This document shows positions 11,580 through 23,820 of a DNA stretch of 64,000 nucleotides, in pieces. Every line of letters begins with the position of its first letter. Positions within the stretch are counted from its first letter, which is position 1. The translations under genes and the position numbers were made by a program. Source of the stretch: Lingula anatina (taxonomy: Eukaryota > Brachiopoda > Lingulata > Lingulida > Lingulidae); the NCBI RefSeq assembly GCF_001039355.2, contig NW_019776179.1, positions 561,928 through 625,927 on the forward strand, given 5' to 3'. The notes under the pieces were generated by a model. That model had not been told where the DNA came from. It saw only the letters and a program-made list of their open reading frames with translations, and ran no database searches.

Positions 11580-13155
11580 AGAATGTAAAGTCATAACCCC
11601 TTTAATCAAAGTATGAGCATCCCAAAGCTAGCTGACATAAAGAGTGTAGTTTTTTTCATTTATACATGCTGCACATGTATAGCTGAACATACATGTATGT
11701 ATGTATGTCGGAATCAAATGTATATCCCAGATTGTTCATTAACTGTAAACCCGTCCTTATGCCATCGAAGAATTTGATGGAAGCAGTTATCAAAGCCCGT
11801 ATAAATGTGGCAATTTAAATAATTTTAAAGGAAATTGATTAACGTTCTCGGACATTGAAGAAAGTTGGATGCCTCTAAGACGTCAGCACTGGTAAAACAT
11901 GGCTAGTCACCGCTCGTTCAGAGGGCGTTGCCTTTGATATTGCTGTTCAAAATCACAAGGTAACACAGATCGAGTGCCATGCATACGTTATTCGGTTTGC
12001 AAAATAAACACCCTTTTAAACTTTTAATGTCAGCTGCTACTTGCCATTCAGTTATGTGTTTTGACTACTTAGTTTTCTCTTATTTCACAACAAAACACTT
12101 ATTCATACAATAAAGTTAACAAACGAAATAACCCTGTTTAAAAACACATTTATTGCTTTCTCTTTATTAAACCATTAGTGGTCTGAGTTTTACTTTTAAA
12201 AGTCATTTGAGCCTTTGTTGTATTTATTTTTCATTACTCCATCCTCTTTTACACAAACTTTTAGATACCTGTGCAAAAAATAATTTTATATTAATAATTT
12301 TATTTTTAATTTTAAGTTTTTTAATCTCATTAAGTTGTATTCGCATATCCTGTATTATATTATTATTATTATTTTAATTTATAAATTTTAAAATTTTATT
12401 CTCACTCCATTTTATGTATAACTTCAACCTTGGTTACCATGTCTTAATAAACTTACTTACTTACTAAAGCAAACAATTAGTTTTTTCCGACAAGTAACCT
12501 GAGTGCGTAAAATATAAACTCAATTTCCTGAAAATAAAATCATGATTGGCTGTGCGTCAGTTGGTTATCGTTTGCGTTTGTTTTCATACCCTTTACTTTG
12601 CATATAGTATTGTTTCATATGGTTCATGCAAGTATTTGATATACTAGATGATTTTTGACTATTCTGTATAACTCTACCAACTTTCTCACATATACTGTGT
12701 GGATGAAAATGAGGGAAATATTTCCGGGCCTACTTTCGTTGTCCCTAAGCAATAAGGATATTTACACATACTTTCAGTGCATACGAACATATGCAACACC
12801 AATGAAAAAATAACGGACCTGCTTTGCCTTGACCAAATTATCAATAAAACAAAATAAAACTCTCTTGAATATAACACATCTATTTTCAAAACATATTTCG
12901 TTGCATGTACAGTATGAAATTATTTGTATGCCTGTAGCGATGTTGAATACAAGTACAATTCAAGCACACAATTGTGCTTAATACAAATACAATAAATTTA
13001 AATGTAATTTTTCATTAAGTTTACACACGAATAATTAGCGATGTTAAAATACATGTAAGCGGCATTTATAGATTTCCACTTAGAAATAATACTTACGGTT
13101 AATTTGAAAGTGAGCTTTAGATTATTAAGCATTTATTGCTATTTGATATGTTCAC

Positions 13156-13196
<41 letters not shown>

Positions 13197-13340
13197 CTTC
13201 ACGCCGCAATCTCCATTTTTTAACTAAAAAGTTAAGTTGACATACAGAATGTTAACAGTCAATAAATTAAGACTTGTAATATATTGCAAAGTGTCATCTG
13301 AATCACAACAAGCAGTTTTATGTATGTTCCCTCTTGAAAG
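11580..13340. other. Spacer between GBP genes A and B
   Basis: AT-rich, no clear exon. A strong donor-like CC|GTAAGTATT lies on the minus strand near 13095 and could end a 5'UTR exon of gene B, but no ATG exon was found. 12300-12470 ends in AATAAA plus a few CTTA units, resembling a LINE tail. A (GA)n run sits at 13159-13190. Confidence 0.4.
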
Positions 13341-13344
13341 GAAT

Positions 13345-13436
13345 TCAAAAAATTTTCTTTAACAGGCCTCCTCCAATTCCTCCAAAAAATCCTGACACAA
13401 GTCCTCCAAGTAATTCGCCAAAAAATCCCCCTATGC
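13345..13436 (-). CDS. GBP: Alternative terminal exon 6b of GBP gene A (Gly/Phe-rich tail)
   Basis: Preceded by ATTTTATATTGCAG and in the same phase as exon 6a. It encodes about 30 residues, opening GIGGFFGELLGG, with repeated GGFFG/GGIGGG and ending LLKKIF before TGA. Hydrophobic and Gly-rich, it could insert into or perturb a membrane. It would replace the tail from 13587-13517. Whether it is used needs transcript data. Confidence 0.6.
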
Positions 13437-13516
13437 CTGCAATATAAAATTGATATGCGTTTTTACTGTTGTTGATAGGTCGGTTTTCGGGATAGTGCCA
13501 TAATGCACTTTAGTGA

Positions 13517-16463
13517 TCAAAAAAATTTCTTAAAAATTAAAACCCTTGCTAGCTGTCCGACGACTTCTCCAATAGAGCGGACAATACCTGAAAAACAAAG
13601 GTTTGACCAATTGTCTATTATAATTACAAAAATAAAATAAAGAATATGAAAGAACCCATCTGATTCACTACAGCAAGACAAATCTCTTACTATCTTATTC
13701 AAGTGAGGTTACTTTACAGTTACACTTGTTCATTATAACAATTAATTAAGTAGTAGTGTAAATAGTTATGTTTACCTCCGCCACTTTTAGGTGGGTTTTC
13801 CTTGATTTCTTTAATAAGGTTCTCTTGACGCAACATATCTTCGTTCATTTTGTCAACCTGCTGTTGATATTGTTCCTGGAGCTCCCTCTGGTTCTGTCTC
13901 ATTTCATCCAACATTTCCTTGTGCTGTTCTGCCTGAGTGTGGAGGCCCTCCTGTAGGAGGCGCTGGTGTTCTTCGTCTTTAGTCCGAATGTCCTCCTCAT
14001 GTCGCTCCTGAGTGGCCCGTATTTTCTCATCAAATTCGGCTTGGACTTTTTGCATCATGGCGAGGTTGCTCTTCTCCTTGTCTATAAGTTGCTGTTGTAG
14101 CTGCACCTGTTGCTCTTCCAGGGATTTAGACCTCAATGCCTCTTGTTGTTGCTTTTCTCTGGCCTCTGCAAGGTCTTTCTCTTTTTGTGACATCGCCTGA
14201 AAGTGAAAAGAACTCGGGTTTACTTAACAAGACCATCAATGCATAACAATTTCCCCAGTTAGATAATTCATTGAAAAGACAATGAATTTAACATATTTAG
14301 ATGCGATCTATTGATAGGCTAAATATCAATTCGTACCTTATCAGCAGTCATAATCGCTTTCCCCTCACATATCTTGGCTTCATTGAACCGTGCCAGTTCC
14401 TCGTCAGCGCATGGACCCTTCCTTTGTGTGTTGGCGTATATCTCTTTTACTTTCTGATAATCTGCTTGGTACTTCTTGTACCCCCCTTTGACTGCATAGT
14501 GACCAGCCTGGATATTGCTGGCAATATCGGCATACGCGTTTTGCAGAATAGATTTGCACTTTTTCCTTGAAGCTTCTTTGTTTTTCTGCACAAAATCGTC
14601 ATAGATAGACAGCAGTTGTTCCTATAAAACACAAGCACATGTTTCTAGTCATTCCACTTACATGCAATCTCACCATTTTAGTTTGCAAAAACAGGATACG
14701 ACAAAGGAGACTAATTTGAACAATTAAGCAGTAGTGTAAATGGTTGTTTACCGCCTCCACCACTTTTAAGTGAGTTCCCCTGATTTCTTTGATGAGGTTT
14801 AAAATCCCAAAATATATGTTTGAGATTGTTTATAGTGTTAACTTTTTTCTCAAATAGCTTACTTGTAATTTCGTATGAAAAATCCCCTCAGCGTCAAATA
14901 CAGCTATGCCCTTGTAAACACGGAGGGCTTCCTCATTGGCCTGCTCGTGGAGGCTTGATAACTCATGCAGAAAAAGAGGCATGTTCGGTACAGTGGTCTT
15001 CTCCATTGTTTTTCTGTAGTGTTTCACACTCTCCTCTAAGGCCCTCTGGCACTCCACCTGCATCATGGTCTCCACTGCGGTACCAATACATGGCACGGCA
15101 CCAGAGTTGATGGCTTGTACGTATGTTTCTGCCAAGGCCACGTACCCTTTTGAAAGAAGAAAAATAGTATGACTAAATCAAAACCAGGTAATTAAGTTAT
15201 AAGGCATCTGTCGAAGTACTATAGATCTAGACCTATATTCATGTTTTATATTGCAATTCGAGAACAGGAATTTTAGATGTTCTTTCATATAAGGCCTGAC
15301 TTATAATTTGTCATGTATGAAACCTGTAATTTAACAAAGTTAAATGTCATTTAACATTAACACATTTTATCACACGTATACTAAATCAATACTAGGGGCC
15401 TATTAGGCCAACAGCTAGACCCTGCTGCTTAACAAAATCATCAACGAGGAACTTACTTCTACCGTTTATTGTATTCCCCTGTACTGTAAAACCATCCACG
15501 CCAGTCCAGACCGCCTCACAAAACCTCTGAGCCTCTCTCAGAAACCCTGGCCTAATATCGCCATCGTTGGCTTGGTCCAAGCGATGGAGCAACGCCTCAT
15601 CCTCGACTGGTTTCTGGAGAACGAAGCACTTTCTTTGGGGAAAGAACGTCCGGATGCACTCCCTAGGGGCGTTGAAGTCAAAAACGGCTCTGCTCTTGCC
15701 CTTTTTTAGCTGCAAAGCGTGCTCAAGGTATTCGTCAGAAGTGCATGCTCTTCCGTCGATTTCAAGCTGAAGGGCGAAGTCGCGTACAGCCCATATGAAT
15801 TGTGGAAAGTACTTGCTGAATGATTCTCCTGTCTCCTCCTTGTTGCCGGCTTGGACTTTAATATGCTCTGTCAATTCTGCCACTAAGCTGATTTTTAAGA
15901 TATTCAAGGAAAAAACTTTTATTATCAAATTTGTTTACACGAATTATACATAAGCCCATAAGCCAATACATGATCCCAGTATACACAATCAAGCACGCTT
16001 TTTTCTTAGCTGTTTCATATAATTTTTATACATGTATTAAAGGATACTGTAGTTTTCTTATGGCATCGTCATCTATAGTTCCTTGACTGTTGTAGACGAA
16101 GCAGTTGCAAAGGAGAACAGCCAAAGTGAAAAGTTGAGTGTCGTAGGTTGAGTCCCCCTTTTCCACGTCATAGAGGCCCTCGGTGTCAATCAGCAACATA
16201 TACCTGTTGCTATCCCTGGGGTGGGGCCGGGCCCAGATCCAGATCCCCTTGGTTTTAGACTGGACCGTGCTGCCCAGGTCGAATCCAGAGTTCTTGCCGT
16301 AAAGCCTGTTCATCAGATACGACTTGCCCGTGCGGTATTTGCCGACGATGGCGACTACGGACATTGGTTTGTCTATGTTCAGCAGGCACTTTTTAGCTTC
16401 TTCGTTGATGGTAAACTTGCGTCCGTCACCACATGCTGTGATCAAGGGCAGAGGTTTGTCCAT
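13517..16463 (-). CDS. GBP: GBP gene A: guanylate-binding protein with hydrophobic tail
   Basis: Exons: 16463-16048, 15887-15457, 15146-14863, 14621-14337, 14196-13776, 13587-13517; 635 residues, normal GBP length. G domain: P-loop GKYRTGKS at residues 41-48 (Arg44 matches the catalytic arginine of human GBP1), Thr of GSTVQSKTKGIW, IDTEG near 92-96, and VRDFALQL near 175. Helical middle and a Gln/Glu-rich coiled coil follow. Intron 1 starts GTATCCTTT (U12-type) after KLQ. Exon 5 ends in an SGGG linker. The last exon encodes GIVRSIGEVVGQLARV then LIFKKFF and stops; there is no CaaX. An alternative last exon lies at 13436-13345. The ATG is preceded by 12 bases after an AG acceptor at 16477-16476, in frame with that acceptor, so an upstream coding exon could extend the N-terminus (see 19297-19317). 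Confidence 0.93.
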
Positions 16464-16724
16464 AACGAAACGTGCCTACAGAACAGAGCGGATGCCGGAT
16501 CTTTTATTTGCAAGATTTCAACAAATAAAAGACGGGGTTGTCAATGGTCTCTTACATTAGGGCAGATCATTTCTTGGATTGAATCACCGAAATCCCCAAA
16601 ACAACGCAGTAATGTGATGTTAACAAGCTTTGAATATATCAGTAATTGCGATCAGTTGGTTAATTGTTTTTTTTTTTAATTTATGTCGTTTTTATATTTA
16701 CATTCATTCGGACATGGACGTGCT

Positions 16725-16944
16725 GGGCTCCGTATCTCGAAAGGTTCGCTATGTTGCGCACGTGCGCAAGTGTCTCGATTCCATAACCGATTCTATTTCG
16801 AGATATGGGGCCATGGAATCGAGACGCTTTCGCACGTGCTCAAGTGTCTCGATTCCATAACCGATTCTTTCGAGATACGGGGCCATGGAATCGAGACGCT
16901 TGCGCACGTGCGCAACATAGCGAACCTTTCGAGATACAGAGCCC
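16725..16944. repeat. Fold-back element with 60-bp arms and repeated CACGTG
   Basis: Arms 16725-16784 and 16885-16944 are nearly exact reverse complements. Between them an extra partial copy repeats the TCTCGATTCCATAACCGATT and GGGGCCATGGAATCGAGACG blocks. CACGTG occurs three times, near 16760, 16832 and 16905. It lies about 260-480 bases upstream of the GBP A start codon. Confidence 0.85.
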
Positions 16945-16949
16945 TGATC

Positions 16950-17790
16950 TCAAACTAAGGAATAATGGCAATTACACGAATTTTCTAAACATTTCACTTA
17001 CTCACATAATTAATTTTTCAATTAAGTTTGGTTATTTTTAGTTCTCTATAAAGATGTGCTTTTTGACTCGAAACCAGCTTCCTATAAATGATTTTAAATA
17101 AACATTTTCATTTTTTACATACGAAGCACTGACTTGTGATCATTTTTTATCTTGTTTAGTTGGAATTTAAAGAGTAAATACCGTATCTCGTGACAATAGA
17201 GCAGTTGTATTTAATTCTAAAATATAAAAGCAAAGTATTTATTCAAAATGAACCAATTATAATTTTCCTTTTCTATTCTTACTTGAGCTGCACCTAAGAA
17301 AACTTTCGATCTCTATCGTGTGTTACTCTAAGACTGAGCTCTATTCCCTACTGTTTAACACTATTACTCCAATATCATATTAAGGAGTTACTGCCCGACG
17401 GTCAGTCGCAGTTTAAACGGCAGAGCAGCAGCAGCAAGCCGCGTTGAGTGCAGCATAAGGTTAATAGTACAAGAACATTTCAATTGTTTCCTTCTCTATA
17501 TAAGTTTTGTGAGAAAGACACTGGGTCTTGCAATACTATCTCTAGTTTACAGTGGTAGTGGTTTAGAGGATAATTAGTGGTGTAGAAATAAAGATGCATT
17601 AAGCCCGAATATTTGTTGGTTTAACCATTTGTCATCAGTTGCAGTGTACATCAAAACCCTTCTCCTTCTCCTAAATTAACTCCTAATTTGATTACCGTGC
17701 TTATCAACCATATTCAGGACGAAATCAGTTCGTCATAAGCTGTAATTCGAGATATATATCATATTAGAAGCGAAATGCTTATACATTTTG
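16950..17790. other. Non-coding spacer upstream of GBP gene A
   Basis: AT-rich with no recognisable exon or element. Confidence 0.4.
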
Positions 17791-18330
17791 ATAATAAAAT
17801 AAAGCTTCAACAGCCCTCTTCGCACAGGTGATACTTGAAAGAATGAACGGAGACTGCCTTATCACGTTGGCTGTAAAGAAGGCACGGCAAAGACTGTATT
17901 TTTTAAGATCATTGAGAACTTTTACTGATAGTGTGCCTATTTTAGTCAATTTTTATAGGTGTGTAATTGAAAGCATTCTAGCGTACGGAATTATAATATG
18001 GTATAGCGGAACAGCTGGGGAGGAAAGGAAGAAATTAGCAAACGTTGTAAAAACTGCAAGCAGGATTATCGGACAAGATCTCCCCAAGCTGGATGATATT
18101 TTTAAGGACAGGATGGAGAAAAGAATTGTCAACACCATGAAAGACGCTTTCCATCCTGCATCCTCTCTTTTTACTTTTTTACCAAGCAACAGTAGACTTT
18201 TAACTTTTAAAGGCAGTAAACGCTTTTTAAACAGCTTTTATCCAAGTGCAGTGACGCATTTTAATTTGATCTCAAAGCTAAATTCTTAATTTATTTATTT
18301 ATTTATTATTTTATTATTTTACTCTGTATA
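17790..18330 (+). pseudogene. LINE reverse-transcriptase C-terminal fragment
   Basis: The open frame 17828-18289 (153 residues) contains KKARQRLYFLRSLR, FYRCVIESILAYGI, VVKTASRIIGQ and a HPA..LF..LPS block. This is the conserved C-terminal stretch after the palm domain in many fish and invertebrate non-LTR retrotransposons. The 5' part is missing, as in a 5'-truncated insertion. It is followed by an ATTT-rich tail at 18290-18320. Confidence 0.85.
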
Positions 18331-19290
18331 TTGCTCCAATGGAAAATGATTTCCGATTTTTATAATTGGCTAAATAAACTCTTATCTTATCCAAATAGGC
18401 CAGAGAGCAGGACACATATAACGGTACAGTATGGCTCTTTGCCACATCTTATATCTAATCAAATGACAATTGAATACTCACCCCATACATGTGCACTTGT
18501 AAACTGTACACCATATATGTGCAAAAACGTTTTGCATGGCTAGTGATAAAGGTATAATCATTTTGAAGACAGGTACTGCATGTGCCTTGTACCTGTAAAC
18601 TGTTTATTGTCCTGATGTTAATTAATAATAATTATGTTATCGTTTTATTAGCATATATTACGGCCATATTGACTGGACCAAGTTGAGTATAATTATGAAA
18701 TTGTTTTTGTTACACTGATTGCATAAATATAGTGTGTATAATCTGAGCATGTAAAAATGTACTTTCTGCTTTAGAATAAATTATCTATCTATCTATCTAC
18801 ATTTACATGCATGTTATGTCATAGATTCTTAGTTTTCTAAATCCCAGCAAATAAAGTAACAAACAGTGTTGTGTGAAAAAAAAATGGTTAATAGGTTGTT
18901 TATATATCCTACTCGTGTTTTTTTGGTCCCCCCACCTTACTTAAACAATACACCATAGTAATTCTTGGACCTTATCACACCGTGTATATGGTTTTCTTTT
19001 AAAACAGTTTATGTATCCTCAACATAGTTTTCTTTTTAGTGACATACGAACACACTGAAAAAGGACCGCGTTTTAAAATACCCAGTGCGTTTTTTTTTCT
19101 CTAATAGGTTTACATATTTGTACATTTACTGCATAATAAACCAGTTAAAAGTATAAGTTAACATTTCTGTTCTTAAAGAACAGAGAAATACTTAATATTC
19201 CACGGCAGTCAAGTCATATTGAGTCGATATCCCACCGCAAGTATAATCATTAAGTGAAATCATGATTAAAATACAGTTATCTAATGGATT
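18330..19290. other. Non-coding spacer
   Basis: AT-rich, with a short (ATCT)n run near 18780-18800. No gene or RNA seen. Confidence 0.4.
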
Positions 19291-19296
19291 ATTTAC

Positions 19297-19317
19297 CTGT
19301 GGTTTCCTGTCTGCCAT
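19297..19317 (-). CDS. Candidate first coding exon of GBP gene A
   Basis: On the minus strand, AAAATGGCAG gives a good start context. Seven codons (MADRKPQ) end exactly at CAG|GTAAAT. The phase (0) fits the acceptor before the annotated ATG of gene A, which would add MADRKPQARFV. It also fits the acceptor of gene B. Attribution is inference; only RNA data can settle it. Confidence 0.35.
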
Positions 19318-19559
19318 TTTATTTTAGGTAGGTAAGCTCTCTTCTAATCTCGTGATGCCTCACAATTGCTTGCTAGTTTCACTTTTGATGAACACTCTAC
19401 AATGTTATGGTACTTCCTTAGAGACGATGGACCTGAAAAAATACTAAAAACATATACATGTATCAAAGTTCCCTGCATGTATGTAGTTAAGCATTTGGGT
19501 AATCTCTTATTAGACTATCTATATATAATGCATTAAAAGGGGGCTAGTTGTTCTGACCT

Positions 19560-19876
19560 AGAAAAAGAAATTAATAAAAAAAAAACTGAAGGTCTCTTTT
19601 GGGAAGATTTGAACAGGGAAAACTACAATAAACTAATAAAATACTAAAACGCTCATACGATCTCGAAAATTACTTAAAAATCAGTGCCACAAGCTCAGAC
19701 AAAAAATACATTGCCAAAATGAGAATAAGTGACCATGAGCTGGCGATAGAGAAAGGCAGGCACATGAAAATCCCTCTGGAAGAAAGAACCTGTAAAACGG
19801 AAATAGAGGGCGAGAAACATTTCCTCCTCACGTGCAGCAGGTACCAAATAGAGCGACAAAGTATGCTCAGTTCCCT

Positions 19877-19948
<72 letters not shown>

Positions 19949-20050
19949 TTAGCAGGCAGTGATCAGAAACTACTTATCTTCCTCAACCCTCAAGATCATA
20001 AATCACTCAAGGCAATATCACAGTATATTCAGTTAGCAGCACAATGAGTA
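19560..20050 (+). pseudogene. LINE C-terminal remnant split by a (TA)n microsatellite
   Basis: RISDHELAIEKGRHMKIPL, then EGEKHFLLTCSRYQIER, resembles the short zinc-binding-like C-terminal domain of some LINE polyproteins. After (TA)n at 19879-19945 a second frame continues SDQKLLIFLNPQDHKSL and stops. It is inactive. Confidence 0.55.
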
Positions 20051-23000
20051 AGCACTCAGCACATTTATTAACTTTTAAGATTTAACAGATATTTTATTCC
20101 TTATTTTACCCTTTATTTATATTTTTGATGTAAGCACAATATAGTAGTGTTTGTATTAGCTTAGACAGCGAACAATTATTATTATTTTTTTCAGGCAGAC
20201 AGCATTGAGATCAAGGAAATAGCTGATTGACCCGTATCAAAAGAAACAGTCACGTCAAGGTTAAAGCGTGTCAATCGATGGCCGTCTGTGCTTGCCCCAT
20301 AAACATACGCCGGAAATATGTGGAATGAAAGTATTGTTTTGAATTAAAACTTAATAAAACTTTGAAAGAGCTGACTCATTCCCAACGATTATATACCCAT
20401 GCACCGGGCCCCAGCCAGATATCAATACAATTGTGCAGTGTATGCTGTCAATAATTGATAGAGGTGCAAGGCGTGATTCATGATAATTCAGTTTTGAAAT
20501 GACATCGCTTCATCTTTCGTTGGTTGAAATCAATGAGAAAATGAAAGGTGATACATGTAAGATCTTTCTTTTTTATAGGTACGGTAACATGAAACTTAGA
20601 ACTTTTGTTTAACAACCAAGTATACTAACTCGGTGGTGTCACATGTATCCTTTTACATAAACGTTTTGTTGTGGAGAGGGAGTACGACCTTAACCCATTT
20701 TTCTCGCTTCGTAAAAAGGTAGACGAGGACTATAGCAAGGAGTTATAACTCCTTGACTATAGTAAGTTTTTTGTTGGGGGGGGGGGGGGTAATGTTTTAA
20801 CTCTTAAGAGGCACGCAGCCCTTTATAAATTACAAAAAAAAACAATATATTTTTGATGTAGGAATCGCATTATCTGTTACTGAAAACATTTAAAAATGTT
20901 GAGTTTGTTTAACATGTTTAAGCTATGTCCAAAGTCAGTAGCATAACTATGATTGAGAAAATTCATACAGTCAGAAAATATTCTCTTTTTAGATGATGAC
21001 TAATGAAGTTATCGATTATTTTTGAGTCATGAAAAAAGCCGCTTGTTTCAAGTCAGGTACACTAGCCAAACGTAAAAATGTAATTTAAACACGTCAAAAT
21101 GTTCGAACTACCTTACTGCTAAGTTTTTTATTTAAAATTATGAAGTGGTGTTTCTGTTTATCCCCGTAAAAATACGAATTTGTTCCAGGGAAAAAAATTA
21201 AAATCATTTCCGCAATTCGATTCAGGAATAAACTCTTCCCATTTCACTTTCCCAGATAAAAAATACTTTTATTTTCACAAAAAAAGAAGTCAGTCAATTT
21301 AAGTCGCTTCAATTATCAATTTTTTTGTCACTTGCACTTTGAGGTAATTATTCAGCATCAAAACATCAGAATAAATCGCTTAATTATGCATGGTTCTTTA
21401 CTCTCACTATGGTTAATTATTTCACTATATTCATTCAAGGTAATAGCAATACCTTATATATCAAGATAATAATAATAATAATTATATCCCTGACGAATGG
21501 GTATTATCAATATAGACTAACGTTGCTCCTAATCGTTTCTGTCCATTGTTCAAGCCAGGTGCTTAGTATCCAAAGTTAATAGAATAGTCTTGATAAGGAA
21601 AGTTTTTTAGGGTCAGCAAAATATCAGATGAGGACTTATGATGTAAATGATTATTTGGAAATACTCAATGAGTATGGGAAATACCGTAATTGTGTGTCAT
21701 GAAAACAAGCCGCTAGTTTCACTTTAGAAGAATGTAGTCGGACACCAAAATAACACCATTCATACACGTCATTTGTTCAAGCTTCTCTAGTGACACCTTT
21801 GAAGTTGCTAACCAAGTTCAAGACAAAAAATTGCAAAACCAGTTCTGTAAATTTTACAGAAATAAACTAGATAAACAAGAAACAAGGAAGCAATTCCGTC
21901 AAGTAAAATTTTATCAAGTCAGCAGAAGATTTTCTTTTGAATTATGAAGTAATTATTATTTAGAAGTACTCAGTGAGCATTGGGAACAACCAAGGCAAAT
22001 ACTTTGTGTTTCATGAGAAGAAAATCAGTTCGGCAAATTTAGTCATTATTTGAGTCATTTAAAATGTAATGTGTATATTGGTTAATTTTAATCAAATAGA
22101 AATAAAATTGGGGGGAGGTTTGATGGCGCCCTCTTGGAATTAGAATTTTGACCAGCTGATTTATAGTTTTTAACCGTTCCAAAAAGCACCGTTTGCTCTC
22201 CAAAACACCCCAAGAGGGCCGAAGGTCGACTTCGTACCCGAAGCCTCTCATTCTTAAAAAATCGCCCCCCCCCCCCTTTGGAAAGATCTTGGATCCGCCC
22301 TTGAGGTTATTTTAATTTTTTGATGAATAATAATTGGAAGGTTCAAATGACCAACTATTAGACATAAAGATGGAAACGATTTCAATCAAGTAATACAGTC
22401 AACAACATATTTTATTTTAAAAACATGACTAATAAAGTGACTAATAAAGTTCTCAATTATTAAGAAATTTTGAGTGACATTTGGAAATACCTTTTGCAAA
22501 TACCTTGAGTATCTTGAAAAAAGTCTAAAAACATAAGTTTAAAGTAAAAAGTCAAAGTTTTGAAAAATAAGATGTGAGATGTTTTGAACATAAATTCATC
22601 ATTGTAAGACAGTTTTAACAGTTTTAAAAATGCACCGTACCTCACCAGCTTGAATAAGCCAATTCACCCCGCTGTATGTTCCATGTGTGAACATTATCTC
22701 ATAACGTGACAGTGTTTATTACTGCTTACTCTAATCTGATAAGGAAATCGATCCTAATGTATAGAAACACCCCGATACTCAATGCTTGCCGTTCAGTGAG
22801 AGATCTCCTTATGTTCTAAATAAGTTAGTATCATGATTTATTTGGTTTTCGTCCCACAGCTTTGAACAATGCCCTCCTAGATAGGCCTACGTGCAATGCT
22901 TTATGAGACGCAAAGCCTTTTTTATCTATGATTAAAATATTTGTAGATAAAACGTTAACGATGCTTGTCATGTCGAATCTCGAGAGGCTACGTGTACAAT

Positions 23001-23160
23001 GGCGGATCAAGCATGTTAAGAGGTACAGAGTTTTTTTTTATCTATTTGTGTCCCCTCCCCTTAAAAAATTCCTGAATCTTCTATAGACCTACATGTATTG
23101 TTTCCTCAAAAGAACACTGATATATGCATCTGTACCAAATCGATTGAAGGAAATACTAAC
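20050..23160. repeat. Spacer containing about four diverged tandem copies of one unit
   Basis: Related blocks occur near 20930-21070, 21590-21730, 21895-22035 and 22370-22520. Each has a (T)TATGA.GTAAT.ATTATT core, an A.TACTCA.TGAG or similar word, and a CATGAAAA.AA.CC.CT.GTTT block. A G/C-homopolymer repeat (GGATCCGCCC type, reversed) sits at 22265-22300. No coding content is seen. Confidence 0.4.
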
Positions 23161-23169
23161 ATTCACGTT

Positions 23170-23820
23170 CCGCTAAGGAAATATAAAAGAAATATAAAAA
23201 TTGCAATCTGTCCAAAATGCTGCAGCACGACTACTGACCAAAATCCCTCTCAGATCAAACATTTCACCCATTTTATTCGAACTACATTGGCTTCCTGTAC
23301 GACAGAGAATTGTTTTTAAATTACTGTTGTTTGTTTTTAAATTCACTAGAGGTGAATGCCCCTCATATTTTAACTCGATGCTACATCCAAGTACACCCAG
23401 TCTCACCAGGTCTACCAGATCCACCTCCACTCCTTGTTTTATCAGAAATGATAATAAAAAAACAACCAAAACCTACGGCCACAGGGCATTTTCAATTTCA
23501 GCACCAATTTTATGGAATCAATTACCCTCACACATTCGGACTATTGACAGTGTTGAGGTTTTTAAAAAATATTTAAAAACATTCTTATTTGCACAGTATT
23601 TTAATTAATATCTTCTCATTTTATCAGAAAAAAAGTTTTATTGTTCAGACCATTACTATTTTAACCAGTTTTAATTATTTTAATTGTTTTTTTTTTATCT
23701 TAGCTTTTATTATATATATAATAAGTTGTAATCCTAATAATTTTACCTGTAAACAGCACTGAGACGCTAGTGTAGTGCGGTTTTAAGAAATAAATATTAT
23801 TATTATTATTATTATTCATA
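23170..23820 (+). pseudogene. L2/CR1-like LINE 3' end
   Basis: Frame 23201-23608 (135 residues) contains QNAAARLLTKIP, ELHWLPVRQRIVFKLLL, then KTYGHRAFSISAPILWN and FKKYLKTFLF, the standard C-terminal end of L2/CR1-type reverse transcriptases. It is 5'-truncated and followed by a 3' tail and (ATT)n at about 23795-23816. The left edge of the large GBP C/D duplication lies at this microsatellite. Confidence 0.85.

Noticed and set aside
17828-18289. A 153-residue ORF as a host gene
   Set aside because: Its motifs are those of a LINE reverse transcriptase C-terminus, and it is 5'-truncated.
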